Positions 24,780-24,841 of a stretch of DNA of 24,841 bases are shown one piece after another (the stretch's first letter is position 1; each line of letters opens with the position of its first letter). Source of the DNA: JAVBKP01 sp031553975 (lineage in GTDB: Bacteria > Bacillota > Clostridia > Peptostreptococcales > Anaerovoracaceae); NCBI GenBank assembly GCA_031553975.1, contig JAVBKP010000151.1, positions 1 to 24,841 on the forward strand. The letters are read 5' to 3'. The notes under the pieces were generated by a model. That model worked only from the letters and a program-made list of their open reading frames with translations, was not told the DNA's origin and made no database searches. Position numbers and translations under genes: made by a program.

Positions 24780-24784
24780 TTTTT
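24733..24784 (+). terminator. Terminator formed by the inverted repeat
   Basis: Arms at 24733-24751 and 24761-24779 pair perfectly over 19 bases around a nine-base loop, followed by TTTTT. It is well placed to end the valS-folC-kinase-GNAT transcript, 77 bases after the acetyltransferase stop. Confidence 0.8.
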
Positions 24785-24841
24785 GCTTTTCTTAATTAAC
24801 TTTAAAAATATTTCCTAAATATTTCCAAAATCCTATTGACT

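Noticed and set aside
1..24841. CRISPR arrays, tRNA or rRNA genes, insertion sequences, phage genes
   Set aside because: I looked for regularly spaced repeats, tRNA-like ends and transposase or phage motifs and found none beyond the REP-like units at the right end.

Overview
The window looks like core chromosome of a low-GC, endospore-forming Clostridia-type Bacillota. It carries spoVS and spoIIM, AGGAGG-type ribosome binding sites, extended -10 promoters, a type IV pilus locus with a fused PilM-PilN protein, and the Bacillota-typical neighbours rplS-rbgA-rnhB and valS-folC. The sequence alone does not let me name a genus.

Left block (1-4324, all on the minus strand): an RNase H-fold exonuclease, a calcineurin-like metallophosphoesterase, an MFS transporter and a purine nucleoside phosphorylase. 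The exonuclease gene has a long leader containing a perfect 19-bp terminator-like palindrome between a good promoter and its start codon. This is the best candidate for unexplained regulation in the window. spoVS follows alone on the plus strand (4520-4780) and converges on the pilus operon across a shared terminator.

Pilus block (4827-13974, minus strand): pilB, pilA, pilD, pilC, a pilM-pilN fusion, pilO, a 593-residue PilX-like protein and two prepilins. Together these supply an assembly ATPase, the major pilin, a prepilin peptidase, the inner-membrane platform and alignment proteins, and a likely tip complex. A consensus-perfect promoter (TTGACA, 17 bp, TATAAT) precedes pilB. A second promoter precedes pilA, and a stable stem-loop follows pilA. 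At least three genes start with TTG or another non-ATG codon, while pilA has ATG and a strong ribosome binding site. This fits high pilin and low machinery expression. No retraction ATPase (pilT) is present in the window.

Right block (13946-24841): proC-nudF on the plus strand overlaps tail to tail with spoIIM on the minus strand. Then come xerD, rplS with a structured leader and terminator, and a long plus-strand run of rbgA, rnhB, valS, folC, a lipid kinase and a GNAT acetyltransferase. That run ends in a repeat array of GGGGACGGTTC units whose last inverted pair forms a terminator hairpin. The XerD protein has Gln where the family normally has a catalytic His.

Overall this is mostly ordinary housekeeping sequence plus one complete-looking type IV pilus assembly locus. 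The points worth following up are the exonuclease leader, the XerD substitution, the pilus locus expression design, the large PilX-like protein and the REP-like repeats. I see no CRISPR array, phage, toxin-antitoxin or tRNA genes.
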